Assembly: GCA_041490445.1 (NCBI GenBank) | Contig: JBGPTF010000009.1 | Location: 1-64,000, forward strand | From: JBGPTF01 sp041490445 | GTDB lineage: Bacteria > Acidobacteriota > Terriglobia > Acidiferrales > UBA7541 | Length of the DNA: 64,000 nucleotides | Reading direction: 5' to 3' | Notes under the pieces: generated by a model | The model's input: the letters and a program-made list of their open reading frames with translations, nothing else | The model's database searches: none | What the model was told of the DNA's origin: nothing | In this document: in pieces, positions 34,038-40,403 of the stretch | Layout: each line of letters begins with the position of its first letter | Position numbering within the stretch: position 1 is the stretch's first letter | Position numbers and translations under genes: made by a program

Positions 34038-34299
34038 GGGTTCTCCACAGAGTCTAGCTGCAGGCCGCTTCGTAACGCGTCCAGAGAGCAAAGCCCGCAG
34101 GCGCAGCCCGACTGGCTATGCTCGGCGAACCCTAGCCCTTGCGCTGGAGATTGTCAATGTAAGGCGGAGTGTTCGCGATGAACAAGAAGCGAGTCTCAGT
34201 CCAAGCCTAGTCGGAGCCATGTGGAAGCAGGGTGGGGCAGGTGGTTCGCGTTTCGCGTCAGCCCGGCGGGCTCATAACTTGCGTTTCTTTCTCCGCATT

Positions 34300-34331
34300 A
34301 AAGAAAAAAGGCCAAGCGGATCGCCTGGCCT
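34300..34331 (-). terminator. Rho-independent terminator, original tRNA-fMet terminator
   Basis: On the reverse strand the sequence forms AGGCCA-(11 bases)-TGGCCT at 34331-34309 followed by a run of T (34309-34300). It lies just past the displaced 3' half of the tRNA gene at attL and faces the same way as the tRNA. Inference: it is the chromosomal terminator of the tRNA transcript, left behind when the island inserted. Confidence 0.55.
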
Positions 34332-34342
34332 CGGGAATGATT

Positions 34343-34394
34343 GCTGGTTGCGGGGGTTGGATTTGAACCAACGACCTCCGGGTTATGAGCCCGA
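34343..34394 (-). repeat. attL: 52-bp direct repeat = 3' part of tRNA-fMet
   Basis: These 52 bases are identical to 39816-39867 and equal the anticodon stem-loop (with CAT), variable loop, T-arm, acceptor 3' strand and CCA of initiator tRNA-Met plus two bases. The match breaks exactly after this (GAGG versus CGAG), so the 5' half of the tRNA is missing here. This is the typical scar of a tyrosine-integrase element that enters the 3' end of a tRNA gene and rebuilds it from its own copy. Confidence 0.93.
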
Positions 34395-34474
34395 GAGGTC
34401 AATCTTAAGTCTCGCTGAATCTGTTGCGCTTACCCCTGCGACTAGGCAAAAAACGGGGTTCTAGAACCGGATTC

Positions 34475-34494
34475 TTTGCCCAACTTTGCCTAAC
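34475..34494. repeat. tandem decamers next to attL (candidate integrase arm sites)
   Basis: Two adjacent copies of TTTGCCYAAC (34475-34484 and 34485-34494) lie 81 bases inside attL. A matching pair, TTGCCCAAAC and TTGCCCAAGT, lies at 39741-39760, 56 bases inside attR. Ten-base spacing puts the copies on one DNA face. Phage integrases often bind such arm-type sites on both sides of the core; assignment is by position and similarity only. Confidence 0.45.
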
Positions 34495-34556
34495 TTTTTT
34501 TCGGAAGTCTGGACAAATCGGGTAGGCGAACCGTGAAAAATCACTCGGCAAAGCGG

Positions 34557-34562
34557 TACAAT
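34557..34562 (+). promoter_or_regulatory. -10 box of the island HTH gene
   Basis: TACAAT lies seven bases before ATG 34569, which has no ribosome binding site. The transcript would be leaderless or nearly so. A convincing -35 box is not seen (GTGAAA is nearest at 18-base spacing). Confidence 0.4.
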
Positions 34563-34568
34563 CCGCGC

Positions 34569-35876
34569 ATGGCACAACTCACTGGCGGGAGCGTTCCAGT
34601 TTCCGAGGCGGCGCGGCTCACGGGCTTATCAGTCAGGACAGTCAAACGAATGTGCGCGGCGGGCCAGCTCAGTTTCTTTCGGAGCCCGGGCGGGCACGTG
34701 CGCGTAGTGAAGGCGGATCTGGAGAGGTTCTTGCGCCGCGCGAGTCCTGCGCTCCCACCGGCTTCGAGCGTTTTGCAGAATCGGCGAGAGCGCGTCGAGG
34801 AGCTCGGCCTGGAGGCTCAGGAGTTGCGGGCTAAGCGGGAGATCGAGAAATTGCGGAAGGAAGATTCCGAGGCCGAGCGCGGGAGAACCATGGAGGCCCG
34901 GGCCCAAGTGCTGGCACAACGGCGTGCTCTCGAAGAAACGCGCCTACAACGGGAGCGAGACGCGGAGCAGCGTGAGCGGCAGCGACGGGAAGCCGCGGGG
35001 GAAGGCGAGCGGGCGGAGTTTTTTCGGCGCTGGCTACGATGGGCAGCCGATAGTTTTCCTGATTGGCTCTCAGCCGAGCAAACCCAGTCTGTCACCGTCG
35101 CCGTCGAACGGGCACTCGAACAGTGCGATCCCGGCGAACCGGACGGTGATGTGCGCCCTGTCTTGGAGAGGGCAATTGAGCGCCTTCTGGCTCCGTGTCG
35201 CGCAGAGCGCGAGGAGCGGGCCCGGCGCGAGAGGTTAATCGAGCACGCGGTGTGGGGATTGCCTTGGGGCGCGATCGATGCAGATAAGGCGCGCGCGGTT
35301 GGGTCCGCTCGCACGGCGCTTTCAAGACTTCCACTCGGCGCGACCGACGCGGAGGTTCAGGTTGCGTTGGACGAGGCGGTTGCTCCAACAAGGCAGGCCA
35401 TCGAAGAGCGCCAAACTCGCGCACGGCGAGAGCAATTGATCGAGGCAGCAGGGCGCTGGCTGCCCTGGGACGCTACGGATGCTGACAAGGCAAAGGCGGC
35501 AGCAGCCGTGCGCTCGGTTCTGTCGAATCTGCCGCTTCGAGCGAGCCAAACAGAAGAGCAAAACGCTGTCTCTGTTGCTGTCGCTCCCATAAAGCAGCTC
35601 ACCGAAGAACGCACCGCTGCCCGACAGCACCAGGAGCAGCGCGAGCGCAAAAAGTCCACGCTGCTTACGTTGGCTATCTTCCACGCTTCCAATTATCTCG
35701 ATACGCTGCACAACGACGGCGACATGGAGCTTGATTCTGGCGAGGATTTTGATGACGTGAGGCGTGACGTGGAGGCCGCAGTTCGTAAGGCATTAGAGGA
35801 GGAACTCACTGGCGACGAATCGCATGATGAAGCGAACCGAATCGCCCGCCAAGTTGTGGACGAAGAGTTGGAGTGA
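34569..35876 (+). CDS. excisionase/MerR-type HTH protein with repeated helical domain
   Basis: A 435-residue island protein. Residues 8-57 form a winged HTH of the excisionase/MerR kind: SVPVSEAARLTGLSVRTVKR, then FFRSPGGHVRVVKADLERFL. Residues 70-150 are a highly charged coiled coil rich in Arg/Glu/Gln. Then come tandem repeats of about 70 residues: 151-221, 222-288 and 289-357 share W-L-P-W/W, 'DADKA.A...AR..L..LPL.A' and an 'AVAP....EER..ARRE' end; 358-435 is a weaker acidic copy. It may serve as recombination directionality factor or as regulator of the island, with the repeats as an oligomerisation or partner-binding arm. ATG 34569 follows a TACAAT box; the earlier ATG 34533 lies upstream of that box. 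Confidence 0.75.
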   Translation: MAQLTGGSVPVSEAARLTGLSVRTVKRMCAAGQLSFFRSPGGHVRVVKADLERFLRRASPALPPASSVLQNRRERVEELGLEAQELRAKREIEKLRKEDSEAERGRTMEARAQVLAQRRALEETRLQRERDAEQRERQRREAAGEGERAEFFRRWLRWAADSFPDWLSAEQTQSVTVAVERALEQCDPGEPDGDVRPVLERAIERLLAPCRAEREERARRERLIEHAVWGLPWGAIDADKARAVGSARTALSRLPLGATDAEVQVALDEAVAPTRQAIEERQTRARREQLIEAAGRWLPWDATDADKAKAAAAVRSVLSNLPLRASQTEEQNAVSVAVAPIKQLTEERTAARQHQEQRERKKSTLLTLAIFHASNYLDTLHNDGDMELDSGEDFDDVRRDVEAAVRKALEEELTGDESHDEANRIARQVVDEELE

Positions 35877-36574
35877 AAGTGACGCCTAACCAAGCGCAGT
35901 TGCTCGGCCAGCGCAGAAGGCTTCTCGCGTGGGCGAATGAGCTATCCGACCAGACCAGAAACACCAATGTGTCTGAAATGGAAGAACTCCAGTCTCAGGT
36001 CGTGGATTTTTTGAGTCAAGTTGGACTCGGAAATTACCCGATTTGCCGGAAGATAGAAACACTCAATTGGTGTCCGTCACTGCCAGCCGGAGCAGGGCCC
36101 GGGGCCGATGGCACGCCATCGCTAAGACAAGTTCTATTCAGCGAGTACTGCTACAAGAACCTTGAGGTCCTAAAGCGCGGGTTGAAATTCGCCGGACAAT
36201 ATCTCCATCCCCTGCCGGACAAATCCGCCGACTACAGGTCCCAAAATACTCCACGCCCCAAGCGTTACACCCGCCGACAGCGGATACGGCAAACTGTCGA
36301 GCAGCTCGAAGAAGAGTTTCAGGACCTTGCGCGCGAATTACTGGCGCGGGAGGACTACGAACGAGTGGAAAAAGAGCATCCTCGTTTCCTTGCATTCATA
36401 ATCGTGCGGGATCACCCAAGTTTGAAAGATAAACTATTCGAGCTTAAAGAGCGAAGTGGGTTCAAGGAGCTCGCCCGAGAGTTTGCGGGGACTCTTCATG
36501 GAGTGAAACCCGACACGGTCAGAAAAGCCTGCCGGAAATATAAGTCTAAGAACGCTTTGCGCAAAGCAAAGTAG
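35873..36574 (+). CDS. island hypothetical protein (233 aa)
   Basis: The GTG start at 35873 overlaps the previous TGA (GTGA), so this gene is translationally coupled to the HTH gene. The soluble, charged product begins MKVTPNQAQLLGQRRRLLAW. A mid-region has PLPDKSADYRSQNTPRPKRY then TRRQRIRQTVEQLEEEFQDL, a likely helix. The C-terminus (FKELAREFAGTLHGVKPDTV, RKACRKYKSKN) is basic and resembles a small helix-turn-helix. No signal peptide, spans or catalytic motif. A role with the HTH protein, in replication control or excision, is inferred only from coupling. Confidence 0.6.
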   Translation: MKVTPNQAQLLGQRRRLLAWANELSDQTRNTNVSEMEELQSQVVDFLSQVGLGNYPICRKIETLNWCPSLPAGAGPGADGTPSLRQVLFSEYCYKNLEVLKRGLKFAGQYLHPLPDKSADYRSQNTPRPKRYTRRQRIRQTVEQLEEEFQDLARELLAREDYERVEKEHPRFLAFIIVRDHPSLKDKLFELKERSGFKELAREFAGTLHGVKPDTVRKACRKYKSKNALRKAK

Positions 36575-36623
36575 AGATAATTCTGTGGTCTGGGTGTCCC
36601 ACTAAATTCCCGCTTTTCTGCCC

Positions 36624-36654
36624 TTGCAAATCCCACCCTCGCTTCCAGTAAAAT
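36624..36654 (+). promoter_or_regulatory. candidate promoter inside the island
   Basis: TTGCAA (36624-36629) and TAAAAT (36649-36654) are separated by 19 bases, slightly long. The ATG of the next gene is at 36664, nine bases after the -10 box and with no ribosome binding site, so another leaderless-like transcript is suggested. Confidence 0.35.
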
Positions 36655-36663
36655 CGCAGCGAT

Positions 36664-37242
36664 ATGGCACAAATTCGGATCTGGAATCCCAGGCCGAGGA
36701 AGGCATTAACCCTCGAGCAGGTGGAGCAGCGCCAACAGAAAGCGGTTCGATTTGCTTCCGGGGTCTTGCGGAATGACGACCTAGCCAGCGAACTGGAATC
36801 ACTCTCGCTGGAAGGGTATGCCGCGCGAAAAGGATTCGAGATCGAAAATCCCACGCGAGAGGGGGTGACTAAAATGACTGCGGATAAAGCGAACCTGGCT
36901 GACCTTGCCGATAAGCTGAACGAGCTGCCGGACAAAATCGCGGAGAGAGTCGCTGCCTGCCTTCCACCGAAGGCGGACGCGCCGGCTGCCACGCACGAGA
37001 AAAACCCCGTGGGCAGTCGGCCAAAAGATGACCCCGTGAGGAATTCGAGTGCTACGGTCACGCGGCGGCTGGATCGGCTTAAGGACCTGCGGGAGCAGCG
37101 GGACGCGGTGCTCGACAGTGTGGGCGATGCGCTCGATGCGCTTGATGAGGGCGACGCCGATACTGCCGAGGACATCTTGGACGAAGTGCTCGGCCAGTAC
37201 GAAGTCGAAGACCAGGGAAACGGCGACAACCGGGAGGACTAA
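36664..37242 (+). CDS. island hypothetical protein (192 aa)
   Basis: A 192-residue soluble protein. Its N-terminal third, MAQIRIWNPRPRKALTLEQV then AVRFASGVLRNDDLASELES and YAARKGFEIENP, looks like a short folded helical module of a kind seen in phage and plasmid proteins. The middle (about 70-125) is helical, then disordered; the C-terminal part is a coiled coil ending in a very acidic tail (DALDALDEGDADTAEDILDE). The acidic tail could mimic DNA or recruit a partner, but this is speculation. A GC-rich hairpin lies just after the stop (37249-37269). Confidence 0.55.
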   Translation: MAQIRIWNPRPRKALTLEQVEQRQQKAVRFASGVLRNDDLASELESLSLEGYAARKGFEIENPTREGVTKMTADKANLADLADKLNELPDKIAERVAACLPPKADAPAATHEKNPVGSRPKDDPVRNSSATVTRRLDRLKDLREQRDAVLDSVGDALDALDEGDADTAEDILDEVLGQYEVEDQGNGDNRED

Positions 37243-37248
37243 AACGAA

Positions 37249-37269
37249 GCGGGCGCTGGAGGCGCCCGC
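37249..37269 (+). terminator. GC-rich hairpin after island gene
   Basis: GCGGGCGC-tggag-GCGCCCGC forms an eight-base-pair stem with a five-base loop, seven bases after the stop of the 192-residue gene. There is no T-run, so termination would be weak or Rho-assisted. Confidence 0.35.
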
Positions 37270-37356
37270 CGGTGGTACTCAGAACCTTTGATACACAAAA
37301 TCCTACCTGTTCTGACCCACTGGTGTCAAGCCTCTTTGCGACCGCACGGAACTCTG

Positions 37357-37572
37357 ATGGATTGCGACATCACACTAGCTCGTTTGGCAAACGCGGCCTT
37401 TGCGGTCGGACTTGTTCGATACGGCCTCTTTTACGCGCAGCTTCGGTTGCTTCTGTTGCGGGAACAGCGCGGGCTGGTTGTGAGTGAAGCCGACTGGCTG
37501 CGCCTAGCGGATTTTGTTTTGGGAGGGAGTAATGGAGATATTCGTAAAAGTGCGGCGATGTACCAAAGCTGA
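37357..37572 (+). CDS. island small hypothetical protein (71 aa)
   Basis: The frame opens at 37288, but ATG 37357 gives a compact product: MDCDITLARLANAAFAVGLV followed by RYGLFYAQLRLLLLREQRGL and VVSEADWLRLADFVLGG. The first half is hydrophobic enough for one membrane or amphipathic helix; the second looks cytoplasmic. The ribosome binding site is weak (GGAAC). Its end overlaps the next gene by 41 bases, which suggests that at least one start is mis-set or that the two are coupled. No family recognised. Confidence 0.4.
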   Translation: MDCDITLARLANAAFAVGLVRYGLFYAQLRLLLLREQRGLVVSEADWLRLADFVLGGSNGDIRKSAAMYQS

Positions 37573-37804
37573 TTCAAAGATCGCGGCGTTCGCGGATGTC
37601 ACGCTCGAACTGCCGGAAGGAAAGGTCGAACTCAAGTCCTTTTCAGTATTCAAACCGAACGAGAAGCCGGCCTGGATTGCTCCGCCGGCGTCGAAGGGCG
37701 AGAAGAGATTCTTTCCTTTCTACATTCTGACCGGCGAGATCCGAAAGAACGTCGAACGCGCAGTTTTGGCTGAGTGCGAGCGAAACAAAGATATTCCGTC
37801 TTGA
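37532..37804 (+). CDS. SpoVG-like protein (90 aa)
   Basis: ATG 37532 follows GGGAGGGAG closely. The 90-residue product, MEIFVKVRRCTKADSKIAAF then ADVTLELPEGKVELKSFSVF and WIAPPASKGEKRFFPFYILT, matches the SpoVG outline: 'MEI..V.VR...', 'AFA.VTL', 'V......F.V', 'WIA.P', and a C-terminal helix ('IRKNVERAVLAECER'). SpoVG is a small sequence-specific DNA-binding protein and regulator in Firmicutes and spirochaetes. In this island, placed just before the replication region, a nucleic-acid-binding role is plausible. The similarity is by eye and needs a profile search. Confidence 0.5.
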   Translation: MEIFVKVRRCTKADSKIAAFADVTLELPEGKVELKSFSVFKPNEKPAWIAPPASKGEKRFFPFYILTGEIRKNVERAVLAECERNKDIPS

Positions 37805-38033
37805 GTTGGGGTGCCCGCTGGTAGGGCACAGGACCGCGCAACGAGGGACTCACAGACCACTCGACGCGGGACGCACACGGGCTTGCTGGCGGGTGCCCCA
37901 AGAGCCCGGAGCGGAGATAGAGAGTCTGTGCCGCATGGCGCGCGCTCGCGCCATGCGGAAGAGTGGGGCGAGTGGAACGACTCTAGCATGGGCAAGAGGG
38001 CACACCCTCTCCAATTGCTAGAAGGGAGAGGGT
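37805..38033. promoter_or_regulatory. candidate rolling-circle replication origin (stacked hairpins)
   Basis: The 229 bases before the Rep gene contain three inverted repeats: GTGCCC-gctggta-GGGCAC (37811-37829), a 12-base-pair perfect stem CCGCATGGCGCG-cgct-CGCGCCATGCGG (37931-37958), and the left arm of a 15-base-pair stem whose right arm covers the Rep start (37998-38039). Double-strand origins of rolling-circle replicons typically combine a hairpin nick site and sit next to or inside rep; single-strand origins are also hairpin-rich. Frames crossing this region lack ribosome binding sites. Confidence 0.5.
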
Positions 38034-38039
38034 GTGCCC
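37998..38039. repeat. 15-bp perfect hairpin covering the Rep ribosome binding site and start
   Basis: Left arm GGGCACACCCTCTCC (37998-38012), 12-base loop AATTGCTAGAAG, right arm GGAGAGGGTGTGCCC (38025-38039). The right arm contains both the Shine-Dalgarno (GGGAGAGG) and the GTG start (38034) of the Rep gene. As RNA it would hide translation start; as single-stranded DNA its loop is a candidate nick site. Confidence 0.7.
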
Positions 38040-38501
38040 GCGAACGGAGAGGAATTGAAGAACGCGATGGGCGAATGGATCGGACAGCTCGCGCCATGGG
38101 ATGTGTTCTCAACCTGGACGTTCGCGCGCCCTGTGCAAACGAGCGGTGCGATGTTCTGGGCGCATCGTCATCTGCGATGGCTTGAGAAAGCGGCCACGCA
38201 GCGCGTTTACGCCTTTGTGGGTGTCGAACGCGGCGAGACTGGCGGTTTGGTCCATCTGCACGCACTTGTGGGCAACGTCGGGCATCTGAGGCCGTATTGC
38301 GAAGTGCGGCTCGCTCCGGGGCAATGGGGACGCGAGTGCTGCATGGTCCACGCTTGGCCGTGCGGCTATGCCCGCGTGCTTCCTTACGATCCCAAGCTGG
38401 GCGCGCGCTACTACGTCTCGAAGTACATTGCGAAGCGGCTTGCGGAGTGGGAGCTTGTCGGTTTTCCTGCCGCGCCGCAGTCTTCGTTCTCCATAAACTG
38501 A
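38034..38501 (+). CDS. HUH-type replication initiator (Rep), single domain
   Basis: The 155-residue protein has the three motifs of rolling-circle Rep endonucleases: motif I around WDVFSTWTFARPVQTSGAMF (about residues 22-41), the HUH motif in GGLVHLHALVGNV (His 74 and His 76, hydrophobic between) and the nucleophile region ARYYVSKYIAKRLAEWE (Tyr 126/127 with Lys 130). There is no helicase or primase domain, so host helicase would be needed. GTG 38034 is preceded by AAGGGAGAGG, inside a hairpin; ATG 38067 is an alternative start. Inference: it nicks the element's origin after excision and drives rolling-circle replication. Overlooked-rep size and motif order resemble plasmid and ssDNA-phage initiators. 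Confidence 0.75.
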   Translation: MPANGEELKNAMGEWIGQLAPWDVFSTWTFARPVQTSGAMFWAHRHLRWLEKAATQRVYAFVGVERGETGGLVHLHALVGNVGHLRPYCEVRLAPGQWGRECCMVHAWPCGYARVLPYDPKLGARYYVSKYIAKRLAEWELVGFPAAPQSSFSIN

Positions 38502-38502
38502 A

Positions 38503-39807
38503 ATGGAATCTCTAGAGTCAGCTAAGTGTGGTAACCTCCCGCGCGAAGCGCAACAGAACGGCGAGCGGGAGGTAGTGAACTTGGCCCGACGCCGGTATCA
38601 GAAGGGCAGTTTGATTCTGAGAGGCAAACGTCAGCCCGTGTGGATAGGCCGATGGCTGGAAGATGAGATTCAACCCGATGGCACGATCCGTCGTGTTCAT
38701 CGCTCGGAAGTGCTGGCTGCACTGTCGGAAGTGGACGCGGAGAGATCGGGAATTCCGCACTGTTCGACCAAGCGGCTCGCACTTCGGGAACTCAGCGCGC
38801 GGCTAGAGTTGGTGAACTCCCCGACGTACCGCGCCAGGCCGTCGGCTACTTTCGCTCAATTCGCAGCACGGTGGGAAACCACGGTACTGAGCCAACACAA
38901 ACTTTCAACCCAGGCCACGATCCGCAGTCAATTGCGGAAGCACCTGGTTCCTTTCTTTGGGAAGTTAGCTGTGCGGGACGTTCAGCCCGAGGCTGTGCAG
39001 CGGTTTCTCTCTGACGTTCAGGCCAGGGAGAAGCTCAGCCCGAAGACTGTGCGAAACCTGTACGCCACACTCCAAATGATCTGGCGTTCAGCCCGAGCTT
39101 GGCGGTATGTGGTGCATGACGCCCTCGATGGCGTCGTGTTGCCAAAGCAGCGCAAGGCTCGGCGGTTTTTCTTCACCATCGAAGAAACGCAGCGCATCCT
39201 TTCAGCGGCCAGCGAGCCGCACAAAATGTTCTATTGGCTCGCTGCCGAAACGGGGATGCGAGCTGGTGAACTCTGCGGGCTTCGAGTGGATGACCTGGAC
39301 CTAGAGGGTGGCCTGGTCCACATCTGTCAGAGCGTGTGGCGGGGAAAGTTTCAATCTCCGAAGAGCGAGAATGCGGTCCGCGCCTTCGCGCTTTCTCCTC
39401 AGCTCGTCGCACATCTGAAAGAGCATCTGCGGGGATGGCGTCCGAACGAAAAGCGGCTGCTGTTCGCCACGCGCAACGGCACACCGTGGGACGCGAATCT
39501 GTTGGTGAAGCGGAAGCTGCGTCCGTTGCTCCGTTCGCTCGGAATCGAGGGCGGCGGGCTACACGCGTTCCGACACGCCAACAGCAGTTTTATGGACAGG
39601 CTCCGCGTTCCACTCAAGGTCAGACAGGAGCGGTTAGGGCACAGCGATCCGCGTCTTACCCTCGGGGTTTACACTCACGTTGCCAGCGAGGATGATATGC
39701 GAACCGCCGCGCAATTGGGTGAGCTACTGAGCGGAATTCCTTGCCCAAACTTGCCCAAGTTGCAAAACGAAGGGGTTGCCCGAATCGGGCAACCCCTTGT
39801 GAATTAA
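38503..39807 (+). CDS. tyrosine recombinase (site-specific integrase)
   Basis: A 434-residue phage-type integrase beginning one base after the rep stop. An arm-binding basic N-terminus (LARRRYQKGSLILRGKRQPV) is followed by a SAM-like core-binding domain (FAQFAARWETTVLSQHKLST, then LVPFFGKLAVRDVQPEAVQR) and the catalytic domain with all key residues: Arg in AETGMRAGELCGLR, HxxR in GLHAFRHANSS, His in RLGHSDPRLT and Tyr in LGVYTHV. Its stop is eight bases before attR, the usual int-att layout. GTG 38575, behind GGGAGG within a 9-bp inverted repeat, is an alternative start that keeps all domains. It should integrate the element into tRNA-fMet. Confidence 0.92.
   Translation: MESLESAKCGNLPREAQQNGEREVVNLARRRYQKGSLILRGKRQPVWIGRWLEDEIQPDGTIRRVHRSEVLAALSEVDAERSGIPHCSTKRLALRELSARLELVNSPTYRARPSATFAQFAARWETTVLSQHKLSTQATIRSQLRKHLVPFFGKLAVRDVQPEAVQRFLSDVQAREKLSPKTVRNLYATLQMIWRSARAWRYVVHDALDGVVLPKQRKARRFFFTIEETQRILSAASEPHKMFYWLAAETGMRAGELCGLRVDDLDLEGGLVHICQSVWRGKFQSPKSENAVRAFALSPQLVAHLKEHLRGWRPNEKRLLFATRNGTPWDANLLVKRKLRPLLRSLGIEGGGLHAFRHANSSFMDRLRVPLKVRQERLGHSDPRLTLGVYTHVASEDDMRTAAQLGELLSGIPCPNLPKLQNEGVARIGQPLVN
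38534..38573. repeat. inverted repeat over the internal integrase start region
   Basis: ACCTCCCGC (38534-38542) and GCGGGAGGT (38565-38573) are perfect complements with a 22-base loop. The right arm holds a Shine-Dalgarno sequence two bases before GTG 38575, so an mRNA hairpin could mask that start, similar to the arrangement at rep. Confidence 0.4.
39741..39760. repeat. tandem decamers near attR (candidate integrase arm sites)
   Basis: TTGCCCAAAC (39741-39750) and TTGCCCAAGT (39751-39760), inside the end of the integrase gene, match the pair TTTGCCYAAC near attL. Their presence at both ends of the island, at 56 and 81 bases from the core, argues for arm-type binding sites rather than codon chance. 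Confidence 0.45.
39770..39798 (+). terminator. 13-bp hairpin at the integrase 3' end
   Basis: AAGGGGTTGCCCG-aat-CGGGCAACCCCTT is a perfect 13-base-pair stem with a three-base loop, lying inside the last codons of the integrase and followed by TGTGAATTAAATAAAAT. It can act as a terminator in either direction and would insulate the island from the tRNA gene. Confidence 0.6.
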
Positions 39808-39815
39808 ATAAAATG

Positions 39816-39894
<79 letters not shown>

Positions 39895-39952
39895 AACACA
39901 TGATAGCGGAAGCGTACGCTGCGGTCAAACACTGTGCGAGAAACGCGGGGGA

Positions 39953-40399
39953 TTACCAGGAGCTGTAGGGAGTGTGTTCGAAGGGCGAGACCTGATCGGA
40001 GCCGCAGTGGACATCGGTGATGCCGGTGGAGGATTGTTCCGGGCTCAACAGTAAATCTTCCGCTGACGTCTGCCAGTCCTTCTGCCGGGTGATCGGGTCG
40101 GTAGGAATCTCGCGAAGGTAACCCGAGCTGACGAGATCCTCGAGCGATTGCGGACCCTGCTGCTTATCCAGCGTGTACTGCTCGATGGCCTGGCGCATGA
40201 CAAAGAGATCCTGCTTCAGCGAGGCTTCCTTCGCGCGGAGCACGGATTGTTCATAGCGGCCCGCACCCATCGTCACCAGGATCAGGATGATCGTGATGAC
40301 GATCATCAGTTCAAGCATGGTGAAGCCGCGCTCGCCGGGCGCGTGGCGCGGCGGAATCGAGAGCCGATGGTTCGTCATTCGCGAGACGGGATTCTGCAT
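39953..40399 (-). CDS. type II secretion pseudopilin (GspG-like)
   Basis: A 148-residue pseudopilin. The prepilin peptidase site is APGERG|FTMLELMIVITIIL (cleavage after Gly 25, Glu at +5 of the mature protein), followed by the hydrophobic pilin helix. The GspG core follows: LKQDLFVMRQAIEQYTLDKQ, LEDLVSSGYLREIPTDPITR and KDW, a pattern of major pseudopilins. The start at ATG 40399 lies four bases after the stop of the preceding pilin gene; ATG 40378 is an alternative. It forms an operon with the second pilin and the secretin. Confidence 0.85.
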   Translation of the reverse strand: MQNPVSRMTNHRLSIPPRHAPGERGFTMLELMIVITIILILVTMGAGRYEQSVLRAKEASLKQDLFVMRQAIEQYTLDKQQGPQSLEDLVSSGYLREIPTDPITRQKDWQTSAEDLLLSPEQSSTGITDVHCGSDQVSPFEHTPYSSW

Positions 40400-40403
40400 T
40401 CGC

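Noticed and set aside
37806..38185. Frames across the hairpin region before rep (71 and 124 codons)
   Set aside because: No ribosome binding site; low-complexity Arg/Gly/Ala composition from the dyads; overlap with rep in another frame.
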